A stretch of DNA of 64,000 bases from Bog-756 sp963839925 (GCA_963839925.1 CAWIWV010000002.1:62001-126000); one strand, 5' to 3'; shown: positions 43,769-52,542, counted from the stretch's first letter. The notes: generated by a model not told the origin, from the letters alone. Translations and numbers: made by a program.

Positions 43769-44566
43769 TTGCCGACCGACCAAGTGAATGGAGTTGGACT
43801 GCACTGGGAGCGGCAGGGCAGTGGTCCACGCTTGCTCTTTTGCAACGGATCAGGACTCTCGCTGAAAGGCATCGAGCCACTCCTTGCTGTGCTCGCTGCC
43901 AGCTTCGATGTGCTGGCATGGGATTACCGCGGCTTTGGCGACAGCGCCCCGGTCAAAGACCAATACACGATGGCCGATGTCGCGGCCGATGTCGCTGGCC
44001 TTTTGGAAATCGCCGGGTGGACATCCTGCCGGGTGATCGGGATCAGCTTCGGTGGCATGGTGGCCCAAGAGTTCGCCGTCACCTATCCCGAGCGCGTCGA
44101 GCGCCTTGCTTTGGCATGCACGTCGGCAGGCGGGCAGGGCGGTTCCTCTTATCCGCTGCAGAAACTGCACGAGCTTGCGCCAGAGGAGCGGAAGACGGCT
44201 GAGCTCAAGCTCGCGGACAGCCGCTGGAACGAAACGTGGCTGCAGGAGCACCCAGCCGATCAGGCGATTGCCGATCGGATGGCGGCCGCCGGGCAGAACC
44301 AGAAGGACTCAACTGCGGCAGCTGCCTCCACAGCCCAGCTCCATGCCCGCGAAGGCCATGACGTCTGGGACCGACTGAGCGCGATCACCTGCCCCGTTCT
44401 GGTCGGCTACGGCGAATACGACGGGATCGCACCGCCTCAAAACAGCAAGAACATCGCCTCGCGCGTTCGTGGCGCCGAACTGCATGGCTACAACGGCGGT
44501 CATGGGTTCTTGCTCCAAGACACAACCGCCATTCCCGCCTACGTCGCATTTCTCCAAGCGAGCTGA
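43769..44566 (+). CDS. Alpha/beta-hydrolase
   Basis: 265 residues from TTG 43769, with a purine-rich GGGGGCAGG just upstream. WDYRGFGDS is the oxyanion/strand region, GISFGGMVAQEFA holds the nucleophile Ser in G-x-S-x-G, the acidic residue is in GYGEYDGIAP, and GGHGFLLQD supplies the catalytic His. The family includes esterases, lactonases and C-C hydrolases; the substrate is unknown. It stands alone at the edge of the accessory patch. Confidence 0.85.
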   Translation: MPTDQVNGVGLHWERQGSGPRLLFCNGSGLSLKGIEPLLAVLAASFDVLAWDYRGFGDSAPVKDQYTMADVAADVAGLLEIAGWTSCRVIGISFGGMVAQEFAVTYPERVERLALACTSAGGQGGSSYPLQKLHELAPEERKTAELKLADSRWNETWLQEHPADQAIADRMAAAGQNQKDSTAAAASTAQLHAREGHDVWDRLSAITCPVLVGYGEYDGIAPPQNSKNIASRVRGAELHGYNGGHGFLLQDTTAIPAYVAFLQAS

Positions 44567-44820
44567 CGAGCTAACCGTTCGACCTCGTCGTTGGGAAAAC
44601 CCCTTCGACCTACCCGGTCGGCACCTTCCAACCACGATGGGATGACAGAGCAGCGCAAGGTTGCCCGCAAGTCCGGAATCTGCCCCCTTATTGGGTGCCC
44701 CTGACCGGCACTTACACGAGGCGTGTGGATAACTGGCCTCTCGGGTGAAGTCCGACCTGTCTCATGTGTGGAAGTCGATCCTCTATTCCAAGGACGCTGG
44801 TGCTGGAAGCCAAGGCGTCG
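44567..44820. other. Intergenic stretch with a remnant of a DUF3039 gene end
   Basis: No intact gene. Positions 44609-44636 copy the last codons (GWKVPTG and stop, minus strand) of the DUF3039 gene found at 46677. The remainder shows no recognised coding. Confidence 0.6.
44609..44636. repeat. 28-bp direct repeat, left copy
   Basis: Matches 46676-46703 at 26 of 28 positions in the same orientation. The right copy is the 3' end of an intact DUF3039 gene, so this copy is the displaced one. Confidence 0.7.
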
Positions 44821-44826
44821 TAGCGT
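44821..44826 (+). promoter_or_regulatory. -10 box TAGCGT, leaderless promoter of the acyltransferase gene
   Basis: TAGCGT, 7 nt, ATG 44834; it excludes the longer in-frame start at 44723. Confidence 0.55.
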
Positions 44827-44833
44827 GCTCAGA

Positions 44834-45724
44834 ATGGACCAGGCCCAGGGGTCCGGCTCACCATCTAGCGACAATGCCCTCGGGGTGCAATCGGCTGGGA
44901 AGACCGTTCCCCAACGCGACCCCGCATTCATTGAGCGGCAACTGGAGACCATCCGGAAGCTCACGGGCTATTTCTCCCCGGAAGTGCGAGGTCGAGAACA
45001 CATCCCCGCCGAAGGTCCGGCGCTCCTAGTTGCAAACCACAATGCCGTCTTCTACATGCCCGATGCCTGGATCACCGCTGTAGCAATTATCGACCGTCGG
45101 GGGACTGAACGTCCGACCTACGTGCTCATCTACGACCTCCTGCTCAAGTTGCCATTGGTGGATACGTTCCTCCGTCGGATCGGTGCCATTCGTGCCGGAT
45201 CTGACGAAGCCGAAGCGGCTTTGGCCGAGGGAGGCCTCGTCCTCGACTTTCCAGGTGGCGATTGGGAGGCCTGTCGGCCATGGACGAAGCGGACGACCGT
45301 CGACTTCGGGGGACGAACAGGGTTCGTCCGGCTCGCCCTGCGCTCCGGCGTGCCGGTCATTCCCGTTGTGTCTCACGGAAGCCACGAGTCGGTCATCGTC
45401 CTCGCTCGTGGCGACCGGATCGCAAAGCTGCTGGGGCTGAGCGCCTTGCGAATAAAGGTCTTCCCCATCATGTGGGGGCCATTTGGTCCCACCACCGCTC
45501 TTCTGCCACCGCTTCCCCTCCCCTCATCCATAACCGTCGAGGTACTGCCACCGCTTGACTGGAGCGGTCTCGGTCCAGGTGCAGCAGACGATCCCGAGGT
45601 CGTTGGGAAGTGCGCTTCTGACGTGATCGAACTCATGCAGTCGGCCCTCAATCGGCTGAGTCGGGAACGTCCGCATTCGGTGCTCCAGGGCATCGCCAAC
45701 CTAGTGACCGGCACTCGAAGGTGA
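44834..45724 (+). CDS. PlsC/DAGAT-like phospholipid/glycerol acyltransferase
   Basis: 296 residues. VANHNAVFYMPD holds the acyltransferase block-I His, though the spacing to Asp is longer than the classical HX4D. FPGGDWEACRPW is the substrate-phosphate block III, and PVIPVVSHGSHE block IV. It probably acylates glycerol phosphate, diacylglycerol or another lipid alcohol at the membrane. It lies in the segment bounded by the 28-bp repeats with an HNH remnant, so horizontal arrival is plausible. Close homologues in actinobacteria are usually annotated as lysophospholipid acyltransferases. Confidence 0.8.
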   Translation: MDQAQGSGSPSSDNALGVQSAGKTVPQRDPAFIERQLETIRKLTGYFSPEVRGREHIPAEGPALLVANHNAVFYMPDAWITAVAIIDRRGTERPTYVLIYDLLLKLPLVDTFLRRIGAIRAGSDEAEAALAEGGLVLDFPGGDWEACRPWTKRTTVDFGGRTGFVRLALRSGVPVIPVVSHGSHESVIVLARGDRIAKLLGLSALRIKVFPIMWGPFGPTTALLPPLPLPSSITVEVLPPLDWSGLGPGAADDPEVVGKCASDVIELMQSALNRLSRERPHSVLQGIANLVTGTRR

Positions 45725-45747
45725 GGAACGGAGTAGCTGGAAAGCCA

Positions 45748-45963
45748 CTACGGCCCGAGTTCCATCCTCTGGCCCGGGAGGTCCAATCCGAGGTCGGGCT
45801 CCTGACCGAAAGGGGGCTGGGGAGTGAACGACCACCTCGGGTCTTCGTCAGTCGTGCCCTGCCGTTGGAGCCGCCATCCGTCGTAGGTCTTGAGGAAGTG
45901 GTGGTGGTGACAGAGAAGGGCAAGGTTGTCGAACCTGCTCACGCCACTGGGTGACCATCGGCG
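45748..45963 (-). pseudogene. C-terminal remnant of an HNH endonuclease (DUF222-HNH type)
   Basis: Only about 70 codons remain. WSPSGVSRFDNLALLCHHHH is the HNH core, followed by FLKTYDGWRL and a Pro-rich tail, but an in-frame stop at 45966-45964 cuts off everything N-terminal. Such HNH genes are abundant repeated elements in actinobacterial genomes and often mark rearrangement points. Confidence 0.75.
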
Positions 45964-45983
45964 TCACGAACATGCCACCGAAG

Positions 45984-45989
45984 TACGTT
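45984..45989 (+). promoter_or_regulatory. -10 box TACGTT, leaderless promoter of the exporter gene
   Basis: TACGTT, 7 nt, ATG 45997. It overlaps and so excludes the in-frame TTG at 45988. Confidence 0.5.
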
Positions 45990-45996
45990 GAGCCCG

Positions 45997-46671
45997 ATGT
46001 CGGCGCTGCTGGTCTCCGTGCTCCCCTTGGCCGTGGGTGCAGCGATCAGCCCGACCCTGTTGGCCCTCCAGCTTCTGGTGCTGACCGGACCGTCGAAACC
46101 GTTGGGCAGGGCATGGGCGCTCGCCGCAGGTTCGGCGGTCGTTCTTGCGCTCTTTTCTCTGTTGGGCCTCACCGTCTTGAACCACCTCCATCCCGCCGAG
46201 CATCACCATCGCTCGCTGCGCGGGGCGGTGATCATGTTCGTCGCCGCCGGACTTCTCGTGGTGCTGGCCATCAGAACGATCCGGCACCGGCCGATGCCGG
46301 CCGACCAGCACACCTCACGCACGGCAAGCAGACTGCAGACCGCACCGACCTACTGGTTCTTCGGGGTTGGGGCGGTCGGTATGGTTCTCAACTTCTCGAC
46401 CTTGGTGCTGTTCTTGCCGGCGCTGCACGAGATCACCCGCTCCACAGCATCCGTGCTCGCCCGCTCCGTCGCGTTCGCGATGCTCTTCGTCATCACCCTG
46501 ACGCCGGTCATCGGGCCGGCGTTGGCGGTCACCGTCCTGGGGAGCCGAGCCGCCCCCGCGCTCGACGCCACCCACCGGTTCGTCACCAAGCACTCCCGCC
46601 AGATCGGCATCACCATCGAAGTGGTGTTCGCGGTCTATCTGGTCGTCAAGGGAATCGGCGAGTTGCCCTGA
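45997..46671 (+). CDS. LysE/GAP-superfamily membrane exporter
   Basis: 224 residues with six hydrophobic segments. AVGAAISPTLLALQLLVL in the first helix pair and a second inverted repeat (FSTLVLFLPALHEI, TPVIGPALAVTVLG) fit the LysE or GAP (SfLAP-like) exporters. A His-rich loop (HPAEHHHR) lies between helices 2 and 3. Relatives export amino acids or help place lipids at the cell surface; the latter would suit the acyltransferase encoded upstream, but this is only inference. Confidence 0.75.
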   Translation: MSALLVSVLPLAVGAAISPTLLALQLLVLTGPSKPLGRAWALAAGSAVVLALFSLLGLTVLNHLHPAEHHHRSLRGAVIMFVAAGLLVVLAIRTIRHRPMPADQHTSRTASRLQTAPTYWFFGVGAVGMVLNFSTLVLFLPALHEITRSTASVLARSVAFAMLFVITLTPVIGPALAVTVLGSRAAPALDATHRFVTKHSRQIGITIEVVFAVYLVVKGIGELP

Positions 46672-46675
46672 GATC

Positions 46676-46703
46676 CCTACCCGGTGGGCACCTTCCAGCC
46701 ACG
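46676..46703. repeat. 28-bp direct repeat, right copy (end of DUF3039 gene)
   Basis: Same orientation as 44609-44636, 26 of 28 identical, starts 2,067 bp apart. Encodes the C-terminus and stop of the DUF3039 protein on the minus strand. Confidence 0.7.
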
Positions 46704-46958
46704 TGACTCGGCAATCTCTTTGCAGGTCGGACACAGTGGATACCGCTTGGGGTCACGCCCGGGAACCCAGATCTTCCCGCAGAGCGCTTTGACCGCGGTG
46801 CCGTTGACCATGCTCTCGACCACCGTCGGCCCGGCCGGGATGTAGTCACCCTCTTCGGGCTTGTACCCCTCCAGCACGATATGGGACATCCGTTCGTGGT
46901 CGCCGTCGAGCTGGGGATCGACCTGGGTCGGGGCCAGAGAGGTGCCGGATTCGCTCAT
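46677..46958 (-). CDS. DUF3039 protein
   Basis: 93 residues. The C-terminal half has ALCGKIWVPGRDPKRYPLC followed by PTCKE: two Cys pairs with intervening basic Pro-rich sequence, the signature of actinobacterial DUF3039 proteins, probably zinc-binding. Function unknown. ATG 46958 is chosen; longer open frames upstream cross the divergent maf gene. It lies between a LysE-type exporter and maf. Its 3' end has a displaced copy 2 kb upstream. Confidence 0.82.
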   Translation of the reverse strand: MSESGTSLAPTQVDPQLDGDHERMSHIVLEGYKPEEGDYIPAGPTVVESMVNGTAVKALCGKIWVPGRDPKRYPLCPTCKEIAESRGWKVPTG

Positions 46959-47018
46959 CCACACACATTCGCGCATTTCGCCCCTGCCCGGTCGTTCCGA
47001 CCTGGTCGAGTCACCCCC

Positions 47019-47024
47019 TACGCT
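47019..47024 (+). promoter_or_regulatory. -10 box TACGCT, leaderless promoter of the maf-dus-ABCF operon
   Basis: TACGCT, 7 nt, ATG 47032. Confidence 0.55.
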
Positions 47025-47031
47025 TTGTCCC

Positions 47032-47661
47032 ATGTCCGGACGAACGCTGATCCTGGCGTCCTCCTCCCCGGCCCGGCTCCGGCTCCTCCGAGATGCCGGC
47101 TTCGATCCGGAGGTCCAGGTGAGCGGTGTCGACGAGGACGGAGTCGAGGCCGAGGACACCGCCACCCTGGTGGCCGAGCTGGCGGCACGGAAGGCCGCAG
47201 CGGTGTCAGGCCGGATGAGCCAGACCGAACCCTCGCCTGAAGGGGTGCTGGTGCTCGGCTGCGACTCGATGCTCGAGTTCGAGGGATGCCAGCTTGGAAA
47301 GCCGGCATCGGCCGAGGAGGCCGGCGGGTGGCTCCGAGCCATGCGTGGTCGGACCGGCACGTTGTTCACCGGCCACTGCCTCATCGACCTGACCGGAGGG
47401 GGCCGGGCCGAAGGGGTGGCAAGCACGGTCGTTCGCTTCGGTGTCACCACCGACGCCGAGCTCGATGCCTACCTGTCCACTGGAGATGCCATGGCGGTCG
47501 CCGGAGCGTTCACCCTCGACGGCCGATTCGCGCCGTTCGTCGACGGGGTGGATGGCGATCCCAGCAATGTGATCGGACTCTCCCTCCCGTTGTTCCGTTC
47601 CCTCCTGGGCGAGCTCGGCGTCACCGTCACCGACCTCTGGGCAGTGAGCACGGCCCGGTGA
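47032..47661 (+). CDS. maf: Maf-family nucleoside triphosphate pyrophosphatase
   Basis: 209 residues. ILASSSPARLRLL is the N-terminal Maf signature, LGCDSML corresponds to the catalytic Asp region, and GKP and GTLFTGHCL follow in order. The family hydrolyses non-canonical or canonical dTTP/UTP to monophosphates as house-cleaning. The start is set by TACGCT 7 nt upstream. Its stop overlaps the next gene start as GTGA, so it is coupled to the tRNA dihydrouridine synthase. Confidence 0.9.
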   Translation: MSGRTLILASSSPARLRLLRDAGFDPEVQVSGVDEDGVEAEDTATLVAELAARKAAAVSGRMSQTEPSPEGVLVLGCDSMLEFEGCQLGKPASAEEAGGWLRAMRGRTGTLFTGHCLIDLTGGGRAEGVASTVVRFGVTTDAELDAYLSTGDAMAVAGAFTLDGRFAPFVDGVDGDPSNVIGLSLPLFRSLLGELGVTVTDLWAVSTAR

Positions 47662-48788
47662 GCACCGCCTTGCCTGCGCTGAAGCTGGGACCGATCGTGG
47701 TCGACCCACCGGTGGTGCTCGCGCCGATGGCCGGGGTGACCAACGTCGCGTTCCGCCGGCTCTGCCGCACCTACGGCGCCGGGCTCTACGTCAGCGAGAT
47801 GATCACCGCACGGGCCCTGGTCGAAGGCAACGCCAAGACGTTGACCATGGCCGCGTTCGGCGACGACGAACCGGTCCGCAGTATCCAGCTCTGCGGGGTC
47901 GATCCGCAGGTGATGGGCTCCGCGGTGCGACTGCTCATCGACGAGATCGGCGTCGACCACATCGACTTGAACTTCGGCTGTCCGGCCGCAAAGGTCACCC
48001 GCCAGGGCGGAGGTGCTGCCCTCCCGGTCCGCCTGGGACTCTTCCGGGCCATCGTCGCTGCTGCGGTCGCCGCCGCCGAATCGGTTCCGGTCACCGTGAA
48101 GCTGCGCATCGGTGTCGACGAGGAGCTGGTGACCTTTCTCGATGCCGGAAGGATCGCCCAAGACGAAGGGGTGGCAGGCGTCACTCTGCACGCCCGCACC
48201 GCAGAGCAGCTCTATTCCGGCCGAGCCGACTGGGATGCGATCGCAGCGCTCAAGGCCCACCTCACCTCGATACCGGTCCTCGGGAACGGGGATCTGTGGG
48301 AGGCGTCCGACGCGTTGGCGATGGTGGCCGCCACCGGCTGCGACGGCGTGGTGGTGGGACGGGGCTGCCTGGGTCGACCCTGGCTCTTCCGAGACCTGGC
48401 CGACGCCTTCGCCGGGCGATCCCTCCAGGCACCACCGTGCCTCGGGGAGATCGTCGAGATGATGCGCACCCACGTGAGACTCCTCTGCGACTCGTTCGGT
48501 GAGGATCTCGGGGTTCGCCAGTTCCGCAAGCACGCGGGCTGGTACCTGACCGGCTACCCGGTCGGGCCGGCGGTGCGCCGGTCGCTCTCCCAGGCGTCCT
48601 CCCTCGACGAGGTCGGTGGCCTCCTCGACGGGTTGGATCCCACCCTGCCTTTCCCCCCGGAGGCAGGGCGCATCGCCCGTGGCCACACCAATGGCCCGAA
48701 GCCGGTTCGTCTCCCAGCGGGATGGCTCGAGCACCGTGAAGACCTCACGCCACCGGCGGGCGGGGACATCCTCGCCTCGGGAGGATGA
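47658..48788 (+). CDS. dusB: tRNA-dihydrouridine synthase (DusB-like)
   Basis: 376 residues. LAPMAGVTNVAFR is the FMN-binding N-terminus, NFGCPAAKV holds the catalytic Cys108, LHARTAEQLYSG is the substrate loop, and GNGDL plus VVVGRG complete the flavin site. It reduces uridine to dihydrouridine in tRNA D-loops with NADPH. The C-terminal tail of about 50 residues is Pro/Gly-rich and not part of the core fold. It is coupled to maf upstream and lies 4 bp before the ABC-F gene. Confidence 0.93.
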   Translation: MSTALPALKLGPIVVDPPVVLAPMAGVTNVAFRRLCRTYGAGLYVSEMITARALVEGNAKTLTMAAFGDDEPVRSIQLCGVDPQVMGSAVRLLIDEIGVDHIDLNFGCPAAKVTRQGGGAALPVRLGLFRAIVAAAVAAAESVPVTVKLRIGVDEELVTFLDAGRIAQDEGVAGVTLHARTAEQLYSGRADWDAIAALKAHLTSIPVLGNGDLWEASDALAMVAATGCDGVVVGRGCLGRPWLFRDLADAFAGRSLQAPPCLGEIVEMMRTHVRLLCDSFGEDLGVRQFRKHAGWYLTGYPVGPAVRRSLSQASSLDEVGGLLDGLDPTLPFPPEAGRIARGHTNGPKPVRLPAGWLEHREDLTPPAGGDILASGG

Positions 48789-48792
48789 ACTC

Positions 48793-50391
48793 GTGATCGT
48801 CGGCTCGTCACTCACCATCGAGATCGGTGATCGGACCTTGCTCAACGACGCGTCGTTCGTCGTGGGCGCCGGAGAGAAGGTGGCGCTGGTCGGGCGCAAC
48901 GGCACCGGCAAGTCGACGTTCATCTCGGTGATCATCGACGAACCCGGGCGCAACGTGCGTTCCACCGGCAACTCGCGCATCCGGGGCACCTTCGGCTACC
49001 TCCCCCAGGTTCCGGTCCCCCACGGCCTCGGCCTCGAGCCCAACGGCTTCTCCCATGTCCTGTCGGGACGTGGGCTCGACGTGCTGGACGACGCGCTCGG
49101 CAAGGCGCGCACTCAGATGGGCAAGGACCCGACCGCCGAGAACATCGAGCTCTTCTCCGACCTCGAAGAGCAGTTCCGAGAGAACGGAGGCTACGAGGCG
49201 GAAGCGACGATGGCCCGACTGGCCGACGGGCTCGGTCTCCGCCAAGAGTTGTTGCTCGACGACATCGAGAGCCTCTCCGGGGGGCAACGCCGTCGGGTCG
49301 ATCTCATCCGGATCCTCTTCCAGGGTCCCGACACGATGATCCTCGACGAGCCCACCAATCACCTCGACCTGCCGGCGAAACGGTGGCTGATGGAAGAGCT
49401 GGAGCGCTTCCCGGGGGCGATCCTCGTGGTCTCCCACGACCTCAAGCTCCTCGACCGATCGATCGACAAGGTGCTCCATCTCGCCGACGGGCGCCTCCAC
49501 GAGTTCAAAGGGAACTACTCGTCCTTCGTGGTCCAGTCCGAGGCCGATCAAAGCCAACGCGAACGCGCCTCAGTGCTCGAGCAGAAGGAGATCAAGCGAC
49601 TGTCCACGCTGGCCGACTCGATGCGAGGCAGCACCAACCGTCGGGCCAGGATCGCGAAGTCGCTCGACAAGCGGGTCGAACGGCTCGAATCGACCAAGAC
49701 CGAAGTCCACCGGCGCGACCGCAAGAGCACCTTTCGGCTGCCGACTCCGAAGCGCTCGGGCGAGGTGCCTCTGCGGACCGTGGATCTCGCGGTGAGCTAC
49801 GGCCCGACGACGGTGCTCCGGAAAGTCGACTTCCACTGCCGGAGGGGTGATCGGGTGGTGGTCATCGGGCGCAACGGTGCCGGAAAGTCGAGCCTGCTCC
49901 GCTGCCTGGCAGGTGTGCAGGAGCCGAACAACGGGGAGGTGGTGCTCGGAGCGAACGTCTCGCTCGGCTACTTCGCACAGGAGCACGAGCAGGTCGACCT
50001 CACCGTCTCGGTCCTCGACAACATCGACGACTCGGTCCTGGCGAGTGAGACCGAACGTCGGGCGCTCCTCGGCTCGTTCGGGATTGCAGGGAAGGCGGCC
50101 TACCAGATGCCCAAGACCCTCTCGGGCGGTGAACGGGCGAAGCTGGGCCTCGCCATGCTGGCGGCCGGACGGGCCAACGTACTGCTCCTCGACGAGCCGA
50201 CCAACAACCTCGATCCGTCTTCCATCCAAGCAGTCGGGACCATGCTCAGCGAGTGGCCGGGCACCATCGTCGTGGTCAGCCACGATCGGGCGTTCGTCGA
50301 CGCCCTCCAGCCGACCCATGCACTCAAGCTGCCCGACGAGGTCTTCACCCACTGGTCGGACGAGTACCTCGATCAGGTCGAGATGAAATAG
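48793..50391 (+). CDS. ABC-F family ATPase
   Basis: 532 residues with two ATP-binding cassettes and no membrane segment, the ABC-F layout. Walker A motifs are GRNGTGKST (first) and GRNGAGKSS (second); signatures are LSGGQRRR and LSGGERAK; both Walker B regions end in LDEPTN. The linker between them is helical and highly charged (RASVLEQKEIKRL region), as in proteins that reach into the ribosomal P-site. Likely a translation factor of the EttA/Uup class; an antibiotic-protection role cannot be excluded. GTG 48793 has GGGAGG 8 nt upstream. Confidence 0.9.
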   Translation: MIVGSSLTIEIGDRTLLNDASFVVGAGEKVALVGRNGTGKSTFISVIIDEPGRNVRSTGNSRIRGTFGYLPQVPVPHGLGLEPNGFSHVLSGRGLDVLDDALGKARTQMGKDPTAENIELFSDLEEQFRENGGYEAEATMARLADGLGLRQELLLDDIESLSGGQRRRVDLIRILFQGPDTMILDEPTNHLDLPAKRWLMEELERFPGAILVVSHDLKLLDRSIDKVLHLADGRLHEFKGNYSSFVVQSEADQSQRERASVLEQKEIKRLSTLADSMRGSTNRRARIAKSLDKRVERLESTKTEVHRRDRKSTFRLPTPKRSGEVPLRTVDLAVSYGPTTVLRKVDFHCRRGDRVVVIGRNGAGKSSLLRCLAGVQEPNNGEVVLGANVSLGYFAQEHEQVDLTVSVLDNIDDSVLASETERRALLGSFGIAGKAAYQMPKTLSGGERAKLGLAMLAAGRANVLLLDEPTNNLDPSSIQAVGTMLSEWPGTIVVVSHDRAFVDALQPTHALKLPDEVFTHWSDEYLDQVEMK

Positions 50392-50414
50392 GCCGTCTTC
50401 GCCCCGCGGTCAGC

Positions 50415-51422
50415 TCAGCTGGCCGTCTGAGGCGCCACGCCGTTGCCGGCGACCCCTGGTTCGTCGGGGTCACCTGCGTTGCCCAAGGCGTCGACCAACA
50501 CCCGTGCGGCGCCGAGCAATCCCGCCGCCTCGTAGGGAACCACCAACTTCGAGTTGGGAGCCGCCGCCACCGCCTGCAGCGCACGCAGCTGCATGATGGC
50601 CAGCGTGTTGGGGTGGATGACCGAGGTGTCGATCGCGTTCAACGCCGCCGACTCCCCCTCGCCGCGCAAGTGGGTGGCGCGCTTCTCACCCTCCGCACGG
50701 AGTTCCAACGCCTTCATCTGACCCTCCGCCGCGAGGATGTTGGCCTGCTTCTGACCTTCCGCCTCGAGGACCGCTGCCTGCTTCCGACCTTGTGCGCTGT
50801 TGACCGCTGCCTGCTGCTCACCTTCCGACTTCAAGATGGCAGCCCGCTTGTGCTGCTCGGCCTCCTTCTGCTCGGACATCGCCTGGAGCACGTTGGCCGG
50901 TGGGGTGATGTCGAGGATCTCGATGCGATTGAGACGCACGCCCCATTTGAGGGTGGCCTCCGCCATGTGGTCCTGCATCTTGGAGTTGATGGTCTCCCGC
51001 TCCGACAACGACTCGTCGAGGGTCAATTCGCCGAACACCGCGCGCAAGGCGGTCCGGGCCATCTGGTCGATCGCCAGACCGAAGTCGTTGACTTCGAAGA
51101 GTGCCAGCTTCACATCGGTGACCTGACAGAAGATGGTGGCACTGACCCACAGCGAGACGTTGTCCTTGGTGATCACCGCCTGTTGATCGCCGGTCCGGGG
51201 GAACTCGCGGATGTCCACCTTGTCCATCCGGTCAGCGAGCGGCAAGAGGATGTGGAGCCCCGGCTGGTGGATCGTCTTGAACTCGCCGAACCGCTTGACC
51301 ACACCCACGCAACCCTGCTGGACGACCTTCAGGCACGATCTGAGGAACGCAACGACAATCACAAAGACAATGAACGCGGCAACCGCCGCACCGATCGCCG
51401 TTCCCACCGAACCGATGATCAT
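50415..51422 (-). CDS. SPFH/Band 7 domain membrane protein (paraslipin/HflK-like)
   Basis: 335 residues from ATG 51422, with GGAGG 8 nt upstream. One N-terminal membrane segment (about residues 5-27) is followed by the SPFH domain (QQGCVGVVKRFGEF; MARTALRAVFGELTLDE) and a long Ala/Glu/Gln-rich coiled coil with repeats of the form AEGQKQ and EGEKRAT. These proteins form membrane rings and influence membrane microdomains or proteolysis. A broken NfeD-like gene lies directly upstream, matching the common NfeD-SPFH operon. Confidence 0.9.
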   Translation of the reverse strand: MIIGSVGTAIGAAVAAFIVFVIVVAFLRSCLKVVQQGCVGVVKRFGEFKTIHQPGLHILLPLADRMDKVDIREFPRTGDQQAVITKDNVSLWVSATIFCQVTDVKLALFEVNDFGLAIDQMARTALRAVFGELTLDESLSERETINSKMQDHMAEATLKWGVRLNRIEILDITPPANVLQAMSEQKEAEQHKRAAILKSEGEQQAAVNSAQGRKQAAVLEAEGQKQANILAAEGQMKALELRAEGEKRATHLRGEGESAALNAIDTSVIHPNTLAIMQLRALQAVAAAPNSKLVVPYEAAGLLGAARVLVDALGNAGDPDEPGVAGNGVAPQTAS

Positions 51423-51518
51423 TCCGACCACCTCCTAACACCCACTGTAGGCACCCGGCGGCCGCGCCGTACGCGGCCCCGGTCAACGTCCGTCACGCAG
51501 GCCCGGAGTGCCGCCTGC

Positions 51519-51750
51519 TCAGGAATCTTCGGTGGGATAGACGACCAGCAGCCCCCGATCGACGTCCGCCACCACCACCGTGGTGCCCTTCTTGATCTTG
51601 GTGCCAGGCATCAACGCGAACTGCGTACCACTCCTCACCTCGAGCGAGGACAGAGCCCGGTTGGTGCCGGTCCGACACCACCTTGGTGACCACCGCCGTC
51701 TCGCCGACCATGCCTGGGACGCCGTTCAACATCGCCGACAGCGCTCCCAA
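51519..51750 (-). pseudogene. NfeD-like OB-fold protein, frameshifted
   Basis: The N-terminal part (MLNGVPGMVGETAVV, then PGSVLARGEEWYAVR) fits the NfeD C-terminal OB-fold (G-x-V-x3-GE-x-W-x-A). The fitting continuation GTKIKKGTTVVVADVDRG and its stop at 51519 are in a different frame, so one extra base lies around 51603-51615. The true start is unclear: TTG 51750 is open, but a well-placed GGAGGG-N4-GTG lies further upstream in another frame, hinting at a second shift. There is no membrane region. The gene precedes the SPFH gene, as is usual for this pair. Confidence 0.65.
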
Positions 51751-51798
51751 CTTGAACCCGGGGTGCTCACGTTTCCCTCCACACGTTCCTCCACCGCA

Positions 51799-52542
51799 CT
51801 ATATGGCTCGTGTGCGAGGGTCAGGCTGACCGGTGGACGTGCCTGGTCCCACGATCGCGTCGGCCAGCGCAACCTCTTCGCCCGGCAGGGTCACCACCCG
51901 GTAGCCGTCGCGTTCGGCCAGCCACTCACGGTTTCGCCGGTGGATCTCGTGACGGTCGTCGTAGCGATCGAGGACGACGAGGATGGGAGTGTCCGCCCCG
52001 GTCGAGCCGACCGAAATCAAGGCGCCCATCGAAAGGCGCACGTCGTTGATGGTGCCGAGGCCGGCGTCCGCGACCAGCACCACCGCATCGGGTGCTAGCA
52101 CCGAAAGCAGGTCGCATCCGTCGCCGTCGGATGCCTGTGGTGAATTGACCCCTCCGGCGGTCTCCACCACCCCCACCGAGACCTGCACACTTGGCCAGTT
52201 CAGTTCGGCGACGAGCTCGCCCACCGTGAAGCCGGGCCGTCCGAGCGCCTCGGCCGCCATCGGAGGGGCCATCGCACGGTGGTAGGAGCGGAAGCTCGCA
52301 CACACCTGCTCCGGATCCTCACCCGAGGCCCCGGCAAGCACTTCGGCGTCGGTCGGGCCACCGAGTGCCGACCCCTCGGAGTCGACGTCGTACGACTGGG
52401 CGGGCTTGCGGGCGGCCACGCTCAACCCGCGGCGTCGCAGCTCCTCGAGCAGTCGGGCGCACACCCACGTCTTCCCCACCTCGGTGCCGGTCCCGCACAC
52501 CAGCACGATCCGGTCCGGTCGCGAGCTTGGAGCGGCTGGCAC
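51799..52542 (-). CDS. bioD: Dethiobiotin synthetase
   Basis: 247 residues from GTG 52542. The P-loop is GTGTEVGKTW, ARKPAQS carries the substrate-binding Lys, and VVETAGGVNSP is the VEGAGG-like motif. It closes the ureido ring of 7,8-diaminopelargonate with CO2 and ATP. The open frame continues upstream but runs into the divergent riboflavin synthase gene, so GTG 52542 is taken. It is not adjacent to bioB, which is 10 kb away. Confidence 0.9.
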   Translation of the reverse strand: MPAAPSSRPDRIVLVCGTGTEVGKTWVCARLLEELRRRGLSVAARKPAQSYDVDSEGSALGGPTDAEVLAGASGEDPEQVCASFRSYHRAMAPPMAAEALGRPGFTVGELVAELNWPSVQVSVGVVETAGGVNSPQASDGDGCDLLSVLAPDAVVLVADAGLGTINDVRLSMGALISVGSTGADTPILVVLDRYDDRHEIHRRNREWLAERDGYRVVTLPGEEVALADAIVGPGTSTGQPDPRTRAI

